Assembly (NCBI GenBank): GCA_903861645.1
Contig: CAIOVE010000006.1
Coordinates: 1-53,299 of the forward strand
Length of the DNA stretch: 53,299 nt
Reading direction: 5' to 3'
From: an uncultured Hyphomicrobiales bacterium
GTDB taxonomy: Bacteria; Pseudomonadota; Alphaproteobacteria; Rhizobiales; Beijerinckiaceae
The notes under the pieces were generated by a model, which did no database searches, was not told the origin of the DNA, and worked only from the letters and a program-made list of their open reading frames with translations. Made by a program: the position numbers and the translations under genes. Positions 8,223 to 17,058 of the stretch are shown in pieces; within the stretch, counting starts at the first letter, position 1, and each line of letters starts with the position of its first letter.

Positions 8223-8714
8223 TCAGCGCTTCGAGAACTGGAAGCTGCGGCGGGCTTTCTTGCGGCCGTACTTCTTGCGCTCGACGACGCGCGAGTCGCG
8301 CGTCAGGAAGCCTTCGCGCTTCAGAACGGTGCGCAGTTCCGGCTCGAAGGCGGTCAGCGCCTTGGCGAGACCGTGACGAACCGCGCCGGCCTGACCGGAC
8401 AGACCGCCGCCGGCGACCGTGACGACGAGGTCGTACTGGGTCGAACGGTTGGCGATCACGAGCGGCTGACGCAGAACCATGCGCAGCACCGGGCGGGCGA
8501 AGTACACTTCAACCGGACGCTCGTTGACCGTGATCTTGCCCGTGCCAGGCTTGATCCAGACGCGGGCGACCGCGTCCTTGCGCTTGCCGGTGGCGTAGGC
8601 GCGGCCCTGCTTGTCCAGCTTCTGTACATAGACGGGCGCGTCCGGCTGGGCGTTCGCCGAAGCCGACGTGGCGGCCTTGAGATCCTGCAGCGAGGAAATG
8701 GTGGTCTCGGCCAT
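8223..8714 (-). CDS. rpsI: 30S ribosomal protein S9
   Basis: S9 of the small subunit, 163 residues. The conserved body starts at about residue 41 with [17 protein letters not shown], continues with [19 protein letters not shown], and ends in the basic tail RRSFQFSKR that reaches the P-site tRNA. About 35 extra Ala/Ser-rich residues at the N-terminus are usual for alphaproteobacterial S9. Two bases separate its start from the rplM stop, so the two are one operon. Confidence 0.98.
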   Translation of the reverse strand: MAETTISSLQDLKAATSASANAQPDAPVYVQKLDKQGRAYATGKRKDAVARVWIKPGTGKITVNERPVEVYFARPVLRMVLRQPLVIANRSTQYDLVVTVAGGGLSGQAGAVRHGLAKALTAFEPELRTVLKREGFLTRDSRVVERKKYGRKKARRSFQFSKR

Positions 8715-8716
8715 GG

Positions 8717-9187
8717 TCAGGCGCTCCGCTTGTTCTTGGCGTTGAGCGCGCCGACGTCGAGGGACACCGGATTCTGCGCCACATGGGGATGTTCGGCGCC
8801 CTTGTAGACGCGCAGGTTGGCGAACTGCTGGCGACCCAGCGGACCGCGCGGCAGCATCCGCTCGACCGCCTTCTCGACGATGCGCTCGGGGAACCGGCCT
8901 TCCATGATGAACTTGGCCGACCGCTCCTTGATGCCGCCGACGAAACCCGTGTGGTGGTAATACTTCTTCTGGTCGAGCTTGCGGCCCGTCAGCACCACCT
9001 TGTCGGCGTTGACGATGATGACGTTATCGCCATCGTCGACGTGCGGGGTGAACGAAGCCTTGTGCTTGCCGCGAAGGCGCATGGCGACAACCGTCGCGAG
9101 CCGGCCGACAACCAGCCCGGACGCGTCGATCACCACCCACTTTTTCTCGACCTCGGCGGTCTTGGTCAGTGTGGTCTTGCCGAACAT
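8717..9187 (-). CDS. rplM: 50S ribosomal protein L13
   Basis: L13 of the large subunit, 156 residues. Family landmarks are [37 protein letters not shown], the [13 protein letters not shown] segment and the [20 protein letters not shown] block near the C-terminus. It is first gene of the rplM-rpsI operon and is preceded by a consensus promoter at 9247-9276 and a roughly 55-base leader. Confidence 0.98.
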   Translation of the reverse strand: MFGKTTLTKTAEVEKKWVVIDASGLVVGRLATVVAMRLRGKHKASFTPHVDDGDNVIIVNADKVVLTGRKLDQKKYYHHTGFVGGIKERSAKFIMEGRFPERIVEKAVERMLPRGPLGRQQFANLRVYKGAEHPHVAQNPVSLDVGALNAKNKRSA

Positions 9188-9246
9188 GAAACGTTAGTCC
9201 TTACAAAAACCGCGCGCGCGGAAGATCACGCGCCGAAGTTGGCGCG

Positions 9247-9276
9247 CTTATAGGGGGCGGAATTCGCTTGTGTCAA
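9247..9276 (-). promoter_or_regulatory. Sigma-70 promoter of the rplM-rpsI operon
   Basis: Read leftward, TTGACA (9276-9271) is separated by 18 bases from TATAAG (9252-9247), close to the housekeeping consensus. It lies about 60 bases upstream of the L13 start codon with no gene in between. Confidence 0.8.
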
Positions 9277-9353
9277 CCAAAAGCCGCCCAAAAAGGCTCA
9301 AAACAGCCACTATAATTCATGCGGTACCATAATACCGCATTCCTGATCGCGGC

Positions 9354-10790
9354 TCAGGCGGGCCAACGCGCCTCGGCCAGCGCCGGCAGGGCCTCGATAA
9401 GGCCGCCGATATCGCCGGAACTCAGGAAGATAACGGCGTCATCGGGCTTCAACTGGTCGCCGATGATCGAGACGCCCTCGGCGCGGCTCGTCACGGGCGT
9501 CGCCTCGAAGCCCGCCTCCCGCACGCGCGCGACGATCTCGGCGAGCGAGGCCTGATCGTGGGTGCCTGCCCCCTGCGACGCCGGCTCATAGATGAAGACC
9601 CTGTCGCAGCCCTCGAAGACATCGTCATACCAGTGGAGGGTCTGGCGATTGCGCCACGAGAAAGTGTGCGGCTCGAACACGGCGACCAGCCGACGCCCGC
9701 CGAAATGCTGCTTCATGGCGGCGATGGCGCTGCGAGCCTTGTCGTAGGAGGAGCCGAACCCCTCGAACATCTGCAAGCTGGTTTTCTCGGACTTGCGATC
9801 AAGACGGCGGACAATGCCGCGGAACGACCCCATGGCGGCGGCGTATTGCTCGGGCGTCACGAGCCCGCGCGCGAGAACAAAGGCGCCCACGCCAACCATG
9901 TTTTCGATGTTGTGCAGGCCAAGCTGGCCGGTCTCGACCCGGACGACCGCCCTGCCCCCGTGCGTCAGCGTGAAACGCGACCGCTCGCCCCATTCGATAG
10001 CCTCGGCGCGCCAGTCGCCACTCCCGATCCCAAAGGTGATGACCTCGCGCTTGATTGTCGCGAGAAAGGACTGGCTCAGGGGGCCGCTCGTCGAGGCGAC
10101 GATCAGGCCATCCCCAGGAACCATCGCCAGCAATTGACCAAATGGCGCCAGATATTCGGCGACCGTGGGGAAAACATTCACGTGGTCATGGGCGAGCGGG
10201 GTCAGCAGCACGTGAGCGGGGCTGTAATGCAGGAATTTCGAGCGGTTGTCGGTGTTCGAGGAGGGATATTCATCCCCTTCCAGCAAAAAGGCCGGCCCTG
10301 CTCCGATGTGGGCGGCGGAGGGCGGCGACAAGGGCAGCGCGCCGATCATCCAGGAGGGATCGAGACCCGCCGATGACAGGCAATGGGCGAGCATCGACAC
10401 GCTCGTCGTCTTGCCGAAGGAGCCAGCCGCGACGATCGCCTCGTGGCCGCGCGCCAGAAGGCCGAGCACATCGGCGAAGGACAGAATGGCGGGGCCACCG
10501 GGCCGCGCGTGACGGTCAAAGGCCTCGGCGACCTCGGCGTTGGTCTCGGGCACGAGACGGGCGTTCTTGCCGATGACGATGAGATCGGCGCCATCGGGAA
10601 TGTTGTTGGGCGCGTAGGGCGTGCGGCAATCCAGCCCCTCGCGCGCCAGCACGTGGGAAATCGGCGGGTAGATGGCCTCGTCGGAGCCCGTGACCGAGAC
10701 GCCGCTGTCGCGCAACAATATCGCCGTGGCGCTCATGCCGACACCGGCGACGCCGATGAAATGCGCCTTCTTGTAGGGGAACGCCGTCAT
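9354..10790 (-). CDS. Mur ligase family protein, Mpl/MurC-like but divergent
   Basis: A 478-residue ATP-dependent ligase. Mpl attaches recycled murein tripeptide to UDP-MurNAc; MurC attaches L-alanine. The Rossmann start HFIGVAGVGMSATA (10-23), the P-loop GSFGKTTS (123-130), and the EGDEY plus RSKFLHY segment with a later LTPLAHDHVNVF resemble Mpl. Two motifs depart from the family: the P-loop has Phe where GTHGKT has His, and the C-terminal D-D-[FY]-A-H-H-P motif reads EGFGSSYDKA. The gene is far from any division/cell-wall cluster, which fits a recycling or side-branch role more than essential MurC. Substrate unproven. Confidence 0.85.
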   Translation of the reverse strand: MTAFPYKKAHFIGVAGVGMSATAILLRDSGVSVTGSDEAIYPPISHVLAREGLDCRTPYAPNNIPDGADLIVIGKNARLVPETNAEVAEAFDRHARPGGPAILSFADVLGLLARGHEAIVAAGSFGKTTSVSMLAHCLSSAGLDPSWMIGALPLSPPSAAHIGAGPAFLLEGDEYPSSNTDNRSKFLHYSPAHVLLTPLAHDHVNVFPTVAEYLAPFGQLLAMVPGDGLIVASTSGPLSQSFLATIKREVITFGIGSGDWRAEAIEWGERSRFTLTHGGRAVVRVETGQLGLHNIENMVGVGAFVLARGLVTPEQYAAAMGSFRGIVRRLDRKSEKTSLQMFEGFGSSYDKARSAIAAMKQHFGGRRLVAVFEPHTFSWRNRQTLHWYDDVFEGCDRVFIYEPASQGAGTHDQASLAEIVARVREAGFEATPVTSRAEGVSIIGDQLKPDDAVIFLSSGDIGGLIEALPALAEARWPA

Positions 10791-10890
10791 TTGTCCTCGT
10801 CCGCCCCGCGCGAATCAATTTCGCGCGCGATGGAGCATCATAACGGACGGCGCGCCGTGGCGCCCCGTGGGATGGCGATGGCGGCGAAGC

Positions 10891-11385
10891 CTACTTCATG
10901 CGATCCTTGATCTTGTCGACGCCCGCCTGCGCGCAGGCCGTGTCTTTCTCGCCGCCGGGCGCGCCGCCGACCCCCAGCGCGCCGATGGCGACGCCGTTGA
11001 CCTTGACCGATACCGCGCCGGCCGCGACCGCGACATTCGGCAATTTGGTTTGCAGGACGGACATCTGGCCGTTCTTGAGGTTTTTCTCCAGAACGATGGT
11101 GTCCTCGCGATAGGTGACCGACGTGTAGGCCTTGAGAAACGAACTATCCATGGTGTGGATGCCCGCGCCATCGCCGCGCAGCGTCCCCATGCGCACGCCA
11201 TCCATGTCGAGCATGGTGGCGCTGACCTTGTAGCCGTTGGCTGCGCAGGTCGCGACCGCGACCCCGAGCGCCTCGTTGACGAGCGCAGCCGACAGGCGTT
11301 GTTCGGTGATCAATCCCTGCGCGGAAGCCGGCGCGACGAGGGCGCACAGCGAAGCGGCTGCCAGCCAGCCCAGATTTTTTTTCAT
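10891..11385 (-). CDS. GlcG/HbpS-type (DUF336) heme-binding-like protein, secreted
   Basis: A 164-residue protein with a Sec signal peptide (MKKNLGWLAAASLCALVAPASAQ). The mature part is the GlcG/HbpS domain: ITEQRLSAALVNEALGVAVATC helix, then GYKVSATMLDMDGV and a C-terminal GAIGVGGAPG-like turn (here GALGVGGAPGGEKDTAC). Relatives bind heme or small cofactors, or sit next to glycolate genes; the role here is unknown. The start at 11385 follows GGAGG at ideal spacing. It is read in the same direction as the Mur ligase gene, 100 bases upstream of it. Confidence 0.85.
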   Translation of the reverse strand: MKKNLGWLAAASLCALVAPASAQGLITEQRLSAALVNEALGVAVATCAANGYKVSATMLDMDGVRMGTLRGDGAGIHTMDSSFLKAYTSVTYREDTIVLEKNLKNGQMSVLQTKLPNVAVAAGAVSVKVNGVAIGALGVGGAPGGEKDTACAQAGVDKIKDRMK

Positions 11386-11454
11386 CGTTTCCTCCCGGTC
11401 GGTCGTTTCGACGATCCGGCCCCAGCATGGCGAGGCCAACGGGCAATGCAAGCC

Positions 11455-11883
11455 CTATCGGGCCGGAATGGAGTAAGTGCCGGTGGCGTGGGCGACGGGT
11501 TCGGGGTCGCCGACCGACAGCAGCGTCACCTCGCCGACCGCGAGGCGCTTGCCGAGTTTCAGCAGGCGACATTCGCCCACGAGGTCCGTCGCGGCGGGCT
11601 TGCGCAGGAAATTGATGTTCAGATTGGTCGTCACCGCCAGCGCCACCGGGCCGATCTGCGCGAGAATGGCGACGTAGAGACCGACGTCGGCCAGCGTGAA
11701 CATGGCGGGTCCGGAAATAGTCCCGCCCGGCCGCAAATGCCTGTCGGAAAAGATCAACCTGAGGCGCGCGCTCAGGGGGCCGACGTCCTCGACCACGAAG
11801 TCCCTGCCCAGCGCGATCTGGGGGAATTCGCGCGCGAGGAAGGCGTTCACCTCCGCGAGGGTCATAACGGGGTTCGCGGACAT
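11455..11883 (-). CDS. PaaI-family hotdog thioesterase
   Basis: A 142-residue single hotdog-fold protein. The pattern HLRPGGTISGPAMFTLADVGLYVAIL matches the PaaI-type active-site loop and central helix (catalytic Asp in LADVG), and the sheet continues through VTTNLNINFLRKP. Such enzymes hydrolyse acyl-CoA or aryl-CoA thioesters in the cytoplasm. It is divergently placed from the crotonase gene with 98 bases between them, which may share a control region. Confidence 0.85.
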   Translation of the reverse strand: MSANPVMTLAEVNAFLAREFPQIALGRDFVVEDVGPLSARLRLIFSDRHLRPGGTISGPAMFTLADVGLYVAILAQIGPVALAVTTNLNINFLRKPAATDLVGECRLLKLGKRLAVGEVTLLSVGDPEPVAHATGTYSIPAR

Positions 11884-11981
11884 GCTTTGATTTCCTCGGC
11901 CTTGCCTGACGCGCCGGCTTCAACCATGTAATGGACATCCGGGCAATGCGCCCTTCGGCATTCACGCAACGGGGGCGCGAC

Positions 11982-12800
11982 ATGCCATCGCCAGCGGACG
12001 GCTTGCTCATTCGTCGGACCGACGCGGGCGTCGCCACGGTCACGCTGAATGCGCCGCGCGCCCGCAACGCCCTTTCGTTGGCGATGCTGGACGCGCTTGC
12101 CGCCGCGTTCGACAACATCCGCCATGACCACTCCATTCGCTGCGTTGTTTTGTCGGCCGAGGGGCCAGCCTTCTGCGCCGGGCACGACCTGAAGGAGCTC
12201 ACCGCCGCGCGGGCGGCCAGCGACGGCGGGCGCGCGTTCTTCGAGGACACGATGGCGCGGTGCGCCAACGTCATGCGCGCCATTGTCGCCCTGCCCCAAC
12301 CCGTGATCGCCGCGGTCGAGGGGGTCGCCACGGCGGCGGGTTGCCAGTTGGTGGCGACCTGCGATCTCGCTATCGCGGGCGAGGCGGCGGCCTTTTGCAC
12401 GCCCGGCGTCGACATCGGCCTGTTCTGCTCGACGCCCGCCGTGGCGCTGGCGCGCAACGTGGCGCGCAAGCACGCGATGGAAATGCTGTTGACGGGCGAG
12501 CGCATCGACGCGGCGACGGCGACGCGGATCGGCCTCGTGAACAGGGTCGTTCCGACAGGCGGCGCGTTGACGGAGGCGTTGACGCTCGCGCATCTGATCG
12601 CCTCGAAATCGACGGAGGCCATCCGCCTGGGCAAAAAGACCTTTTACGCCCAGATCGACGCGCCGCTCGACGCGGCCTACGCTCTCGCCAGCCGCGCCAT
12701 GGTGGAAAACCTGATGCGCGCCGACGCGCGCGAGGGCGCGGACGCGTTCATCGAAAAGCGGCCGCCCCGGTGGCGCCGGGACGAGCCGGAGGCGCACTGA
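11982..12800 (+). CDS. Enoyl-CoA hydratase/isomerase family protein (ECHDC3-like)
   Basis: A 272-residue crotonase-fold protein. Both oxyanion-hole segments are seen: FCAGHDLKEL at 64-73 and EGVATAAGCQLVATCDLAIA from 113. The position that holds the second catalytic glutamate in hydratases reads TPGVDIGLFCSTP, with Gly instead of Glu, as in the ECHDC3-type subgroup, so ordinary hydratase activity is doubtful. The start at 11982 has GGGGGC upstream; an ATG at 11931 lacks one. Its stop is one base from the start of the CoA-binding protein gene, indicating an operon. Confidence 0.9.
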   Translation: MPSPADGLLIRRTDAGVATVTLNAPRARNALSLAMLDALAAAFDNIRHDHSIRCVVLSAEGPAFCAGHDLKELTAARAASDGGRAFFEDTMARCANVMRAIVALPQPVIAAVEGVATAAGCQLVATCDLAIAGEAAAFCTPGVDIGLFCSTPAVALARNVARKHAMEMLLTGERIDAATATRIGLVNRVVPTGGALTEALTLAHLIASKSTEAIRLGKKTFYAQIDAPLDAAYALASRAMVENLMRADAREGADAFIEKRPPRWRRDEPEAH

Positions 12801-12801
12801 A

Positions 12802-13326
12802 ATGAACCATGACGCCTACCCCGACGACCTCATTCGCGGCGTCCTGTCGTCGGTCAAAAGCATCGCCATGGTCGGCGCCTCCAACAATCCGGCTCGGCCT
12901 TCCTTTCTCGTCCTGAAATATCTGCTCGGGCGGGGCTACCGCGTGGTCGCGGTCAATCCGGGCCTTGCCGGCAAGGATATTCTCGGCGCCCCCGTGTACG
13001 CCTCGCTCGCCGACATTCCCGAACCCTTCGACATGGTCGATATCTTCCGCAATTCGGAGGCCGCCGGCGCCATCGTGGACGAGGCGCTGGCGCTGCCGAC
13101 GCCGCCGAAGGTCATCTGGATGCAGCTCACCGTGCGCAACGACGAAGCCGCCGCGCGGGCCGAGGCGCGCGGCCTCACCGTCATCATGAACCGTTGCCCG
13201 AAGATCGAATACGGTCGACTGTCGGGCGAGATCGGCTGGACGGGCGTCAATTCGCGCATGATTTCCGCCCGCAAGCCCGTGCTGCTCGGCAAGGGCGTGC
13301 AGAAGCTCGGCATCGACAGGGGCTAG
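12802..13326 (+). CDS. CoA-binding domain protein (YccU-like)
   Basis: A 174-residue cytoplasmic Rossmann-like CoA_binding protein. Residues 20-60 hold IAMVGASNNPARPS followed by GYRVVAVNPGLAGKDILG, the nucleotide/CoA-binding half; later VIWMQLTVRNDEAAARAEARG and MNRCPKIEYGRL complete the YccU pattern. The function of YccU proteins is not established. Coupled to the preceding crotonase. In related bacteria this gene is often near metY; here the two are separated by the oppositely oriented glutamate-synthase-like gene. Confidence 0.88.
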   Translation: MNHDAYPDDLIRGVLSSVKSIAMVGASNNPARPSFLVLKYLLGRGYRVVAVNPGLAGKDILGAPVYASLADIPEPFDMVDIFRNSEAAGAIVDEALALPTPPKVIWMQLTVRNDEAAARAEARGLTVIMNRCPKIEYGRLSGEIGWTGVNSRMISARKPVLLGKGVQKLGIDRG

Positions 13327-13336
13327 ACCCCCTCGT

Positions 13337-14938
13337 TCAGATGCCGACGGGACGCGCGGAGTGAAATGACCCGGCGCTCGCCATCGCCCAGAGCGCGGCG
13401 TATTCGGGTGGCGCATCGTCGCGGGTCAGGCAGCCCGGCTTCAATTCCGGATAGGCGTCGGCGAAGCATTCAACGCGCGTCGGCGACACGCGGCGCATGA
13501 TCTGGTCGCGCCGAACGTCGTTCGGATGCTCGAGACCCGCCGCCGCCATCAGTTCGCCCAGCGCGCTCAGGGTGCGCGCGTGGAAGCGCGCGACGCGCTC
13601 GGCCTTGTCGGGCACGACGACCGCCCGCTGGCGCATGGGATCCTGCGTCGCAACGCCCGTCGGACAATGATCCGTGTGACAGGCCAACGATTGCACGCAG
13701 CCGACGGCGAACATGAAGCCGCGGGCGGAATTGCACCAGTCCGCGCCAAGCGCCAGCGTGCGGGCGATATCGAAGGCGGTGATGATGCGCCCGCTCGCGC
13801 CCAGGCGAATACGGTCGCGCAAACCAGCGCCAACCAGACAGTTGTGCGCGAAGGTCAGGCCCTCCCGCAGCGGGAAACCGATGTGGTCGGCGAACTCCAT
13901 GGGCGCGGCGCCCGTGCCGCCCTCCTTGCCGTCGATGACGATGAAATCGGGCGTGACGCCGCTGTCGAGCATGGCCTTGCAAATCGCCATGAATTCAACC
14001 TTGTGGCCAATGCAGAGCTTGAAGCCGACGGGCTTGCCGCCGGACAGCTCGCGCAGGCGCCGGATGAAGCCCATCATTTCCATGGGCGTCGAAAAGGCCG
14101 AATGGGCGGCGGGCGAAACGCAGTCGACGCCGACCGGCACGGCGCGCGCGGCGGCGATTTCGGCGGTCACCTTGCGGCCGGGCAGCACCCCGCCGTGGCC
14201 GGGCTTGGCGCCCTGCGACAGCTTGATCTCGATCATCTTGACCTGCGGCAAGCGCGCGGAGGTCGCGAAGGTTTCCGCGTTGAAGGCGCCGTCCGGATCG
14301 CGGCAACCAAAATAGCCGCTGGCGATCTCCCAGATAATGTCGCCGCCAAATTCGCGATGGTGCCTCGAATAGCCGCCCTCCCCCGTGTCATGGGCGAAAC
14401 CGCCCATCCTCGCGCCCTTGTTGAGCGCGCGAATGGCGTTGGCCGACAAGGAGCCGAAGCTCATGGCCGAAATGTTGAAGAGAGAAATCGAATAGGGCTG
14501 CGCGCAATCGGGGCCGCCGACCATGACCCTGAAATCATGGTTCTCGACCTTCGCCGGCGCGAGCGAATGGGCGAGCCATTCAAAGCCGGAGGCGTAAACG
14601 TCCTTCTGCGTGCCGAACGGCCGCGTTTCCAGCTCCAACTTGGCTCGTTGATAAACAATCGCGCGCTTCGCGCGATTGAACGGCGTGCCGTCGAGATCGC
14701 TTTCCAGAAAATACTGCCGGATTTCCGGGCGCACCTTCTCCAGAATGAACCGGAGGTTGGCGAGAATGGGATAATTGCGTCGCAGGGCGTGTTTTGTCTG
14801 GATCATGTCCCAGACGCCGATCGCGACGAGAACGGCGAACACGCTGGCGACCCAGAGCAACCATTGGCCAGCGAGCGGCGCCAGCGCGAAGGCGGTCACG
14901 GCGCCAACGATCGACAGCAAGAAAGCGACGTACCGCAT
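13337..14938 (-). CDS. FMN-binding glutamate synthase family protein, membrane-anchored
   Basis: A 533-residue protein with two hydrophobic N-terminal segments (about residues 4-24 and 26-45), followed by the GltB central FMN/Fe-S domain. FMN barrel motifs include SAMSFGSLSANAIRALN, GEGGYSRHH, KLSQGAKPGHGGVLPG and IDGKEGGTGAAP. A CxxxxxCxxxxC pattern within CVQSLACHTDHCPTG matches the 3Fe-4S ligands of glutamate synthase. It lacks the glutaminase domain and there is no GltD partner, so glutamine-dependent glutamate synthesis is unlikely; the electron donor and product are unknown. The start at 14938 follows GGGGAGAAG. Confidence 0.9.
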   Translation of the reverse strand: MRYVAFLLSIVGAVTAFALAPLAGQWLLWVASVFAVLVAIGVWDMIQTKHALRRNYPILANLRFILEKVRPEIRQYFLESDLDGTPFNRAKRAIVYQRAKLELETRPFGTQKDVYASGFEWLAHSLAPAKVENHDFRVMVGGPDCAQPYSISLFNISAMSFGSLSANAIRALNKGARMGGFAHDTGEGGYSRHHREFGGDIIWEIASGYFGCRDPDGAFNAETFATSARLPQVKMIEIKLSQGAKPGHGGVLPGRKVTAEIAAARAVPVGVDCVSPAAHSAFSTPMEMMGFIRRLRELSGGKPVGFKLCIGHKVEFMAICKAMLDSGVTPDFIVIDGKEGGTGAAPMEFADHIGFPLREGLTFAHNCLVGAGLRDRIRLGASGRIITAFDIARTLALGADWCNSARGFMFAVGCVQSLACHTDHCPTGVATQDPMRQRAVVVPDKAERVARFHARTLSALGELMAAAGLEHPNDVRRDQIMRRVSPTRVECFADAYPELKPGCLTRDDAPPEYAALWAMASAGSFHSARPVGI

Positions 14939-14970
14939 TAACTTCTCCCCGGCGTCCGGACGCCGCGCCG

Positions 14971-15044
14971 ACCCTACCCCATCCCCCTGCGAAGGGCATC
15001 CGGGGCCGCCGCGAGTTCCGGTTTGGTCCCGCATGGGATAGGGT
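14971..15044. repeat. Imperfect inverted repeat in the gltB-like/metY intergenic region
   Basis: ACCCTACCCCAT at 14971-14982 and ATGGGATAGGGT at 15033-15044 pair at 11 of 12 positions across a 50-base loop. A perfect palindrome GCGTCCGGACGC sits nearby at 14952-14963. Both lie between divergent genes and could be operators; I did not find a SAM-II-like riboswitch here. Confidence 0.35.
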
Positions 15045-15079
15045 TCCTTCCACGCGCCAAACTGACGACGAGGCATGAC

Positions 15080-16375
15080 ATGACCGAGACACACCCGACC
15101 GCGCCCGGATTCGCCACCCTCGCCGTGCACGCGGGCGCGCAGCCCGATCCGACGACGGGCGCGCGCGTGACGCCGATCTACCAGACGTCGTCCTTCGTTT
15201 TCGACGATGTCGATCACGCGGCCTCGCTGTTCGGCTTGCAGGCTTTTGGCAATATCTACACGCGCATCACCAACCCGACCTCGGCGGTTCTGGAGGAGCG
15301 GGTCGCGGCGCTCGAAGGCGGCACGGCGGCGCTCGCGGTCGCCTCTGGCCACGCGGCTGAAGCGCTTGTGATGCACACGCTCATGACGCCCGGCGACGAG
15401 TTCATCGCGTCGAGCAAGCTCTACGGCGGCTCGATCAACCAGTTCAATCACGCCTACAAGAACTTCGGCTGGAACGTGAAGTGGGCCGACCCCGACGACC
15501 CCGCCACGTTCGAGGCGGCGATCTCGCCCCGCACCAAGGCCATCTTCATCGAATCCATCGCCAATCCGGGCGGGGTGATCTGCGACATCGAGGCCATCGC
15601 GAAAATCGCCCGGCGCGCCCGCGTGCCGCTGATCGTCGACAACACGCTGGCGACGCCCTACCTGATGAAGCCCTTCGAGCACGGCGCGGATATTGTCGTG
15701 CACTCGGCGACCAAATTTCTCGGCGGCCATGGCAATTCCATCGGCGGGGTTATCGTCGATGGCGGCTCGTTCGATTTCATGGCCGACAAGCGCTACCCGA
15801 TGATTTCCGCCCCACGCCCCGAATACGGCGGCATGGTGCTCGGCGAGACCTTCGGCAATTTCGCCTTCGCCATCGCCTGCCGGGTGCTGGGCCTGCGCGA
15901 CCTCGGGGCCTGCATCTCGCCGTTCAACTCATTCCTGATCCTGACCGGCGTCGAGACCCTGCCGCTGCGCATGCAACGCCATTGCGAAAACGCGCTGGCC
16001 GTGGCCGAGTTCCTGTCGGGTCATCCGGCGGTCAAGTGGGTCAGCTACGCCGGCCTGCGCGGCGACCGCTACTACAATCTTGGCCAGAAATACTGCCCCA
16101 AGGGGGCGGGCGCGGTGTTCACCTTCGGCCTGAAGGGCGGGTATGAGGCGGGCGTCACGCTCGTCAAGAACCTGCAACTCTTCTCGCATCTCGCCAATGT
16201 CGGCGATGTCCGCTCGCTGGTCATTCACCCGGCCTCGACGACCCATCGGCAACTGACGGACGAACAGAAAATCGTCGCCGGCGCCGGCCCGGACGTCGTG
16301 CGCCTGTCGGTCGGCATCGAGGACGCCGCCGATCTCATCGCCGATCTCGACAAGGCCCTGACCGCGGGCGCGTAA
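15080..16375 (+). CDS. metY: O-acetylhomoserine aminocarboxypropyltransferase (sulfhydrylase)
   Basis: A 431-residue PLP enzyme of the Cys/Met metabolism family that makes homocysteine from O-acetylhomoserine and sulfide. Family marks: FATLAVHAGAQPDPTTGAR at the N-terminus, YQTSSFVF, YTRITNPTSAVLEERVAALEGG, and the Schiff-base lysine in HSATKFLGGHGNSIGG (K212). Length matches MetY rather than the shorter MetB/MetC. The start at 15080 begins the conserved N-terminus with GACGAGG upstream. It is followed 18 bases later by the NnrU-type gene, likely cotranscribed. Confidence 0.95.
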   Translation: MTETHPTAPGFATLAVHAGAQPDPTTGARVTPIYQTSSFVFDDVDHAASLFGLQAFGNIYTRITNPTSAVLEERVAALEGGTAALAVASGHAAEALVMHTLMTPGDEFIASSKLYGGSINQFNHAYKNFGWNVKWADPDDPATFEAAISPRTKAIFIESIANPGGVICDIEAIAKIARRARVPLIVDNTLATPYLMKPFEHGADIVVHSATKFLGGHGNSIGGVIVDGGSFDFMADKRYPMISAPRPEYGGMVLGETFGNFAFAIACRVLGLRDLGACISPFNSFLILTGVETLPLRMQRHCENALAVAEFLSGHPAVKWVSYAGLRGDRYYNLGQKYCPKGAGAVFTFGLKGGYEAGVTLVKNLQLFSHLANVGDVRSLVIHPASTTHRQLTDEQKIVAGAGPDVVRLSVGIEDAADLIADLDKALTAGA

Positions 16376-16392
16376 CCATTGAAAGCCAGACC

Positions 16393-16974
16393 ATGACCCT
16401 GCTGATCATCGGACTCATCATCTTCATAGGCTCGCATGTCTTCACGACCCTGCGCCCGCAACGGGAAGGCGCCATCGCGGCGCTGGGCGCGGGCCCCTAC
16501 AAGGGGCTCTATTCGCTGGTGGCGCTCGCAGGCTTCGCGCTGATCGTCATCGGCTTTGGCCAGTACCGGGCGGGCGGCTACGAGCCGGTCTGGCATCCGC
16601 CGGCGTGGACGCGGCACATCACGATGACGCTGATGTGGTTCTCGTTCGTCGCGCTCGCGGCGACGGGCAAGGGGCCGCGCGGCAGGATCGCCGGCTGGTT
16701 GCGGCATCCCATGCTGGTTGGCGTGAAGATCTGGGCGCTGGCGCATTTGCTCGTGAAGGGCGACCTCGGCTCGATGATCCTGTTTGGGTCGCTGCTGGCC
16801 TTCGCGGTCTATGACCGGATCGCGGTGAAGCGGCGCGGCGACACGGGCGCGCCGCGCATGGCGGCCTTCAACAGGAGCGACGCGATCGCGGTGGGCGCGG
16901 GCACGATCGCCTATCTGGCGATGCTGTTCTACCTGCATCCCCTGCTGATCGGCGTGCCGATCCTGACGCGCTAG
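16393..16974 (+). CDS. NnrU-family integral membrane protein
   Basis: A 193-residue inner-membrane protein with about five to six hydrophobic segments. The start LLIIGLIIFIGSHVFTTLRP and the HPMLVGVKIWALAHLLVKGD block are typical of NnrU, first linked to nitrite/nitric-oxide metabolism in denitrifiers and related to isoprenoid/methyltransferase-like membrane proteins. No denitrification genes are nearby, so that role is not supported here. It follows metY closely in the same direction. Confidence 0.88.
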   Translation: MTLLIIGLIIFIGSHVFTTLRPQREGAIAALGAGPYKGLYSLVALAGFALIVIGFGQYRAGGYEPVWHPPAWTRHITMTLMWFSFVALAATGKGPRGRIAGWLRHPMLVGVKIWALAHLLVKGDLGSMILFGSLLAFAVYDRIAVKRRGDTGAPRMAAFNRSDAIAVGAGTIAYLAMLFYLHPLLIGVPILTR

Positions 16975-17058
16975 GGCCGCATCGGGAACCTTGACCCGGA
17001 TCAATGCCCGGACGACCCGGGCCCGGTTTTCTCTCCCCATCGAACCTTGGGGGAGAGA

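Noticed and set aside
10807..10827. Eight-pair hairpin CGCGCGAA/TTCGCGCG upstream of the Mur ligase gene
   Set aside because: No T-tract on either strand and such CG-alternating repeats are common by chance here.
14939..15079. SAM riboswitch upstream of metY
   Set aside because: The SAM-II type common before Met genes in alphaproteobacteria needs a conserved pseudoknot core that I could not find; only simple inverted repeats are present.
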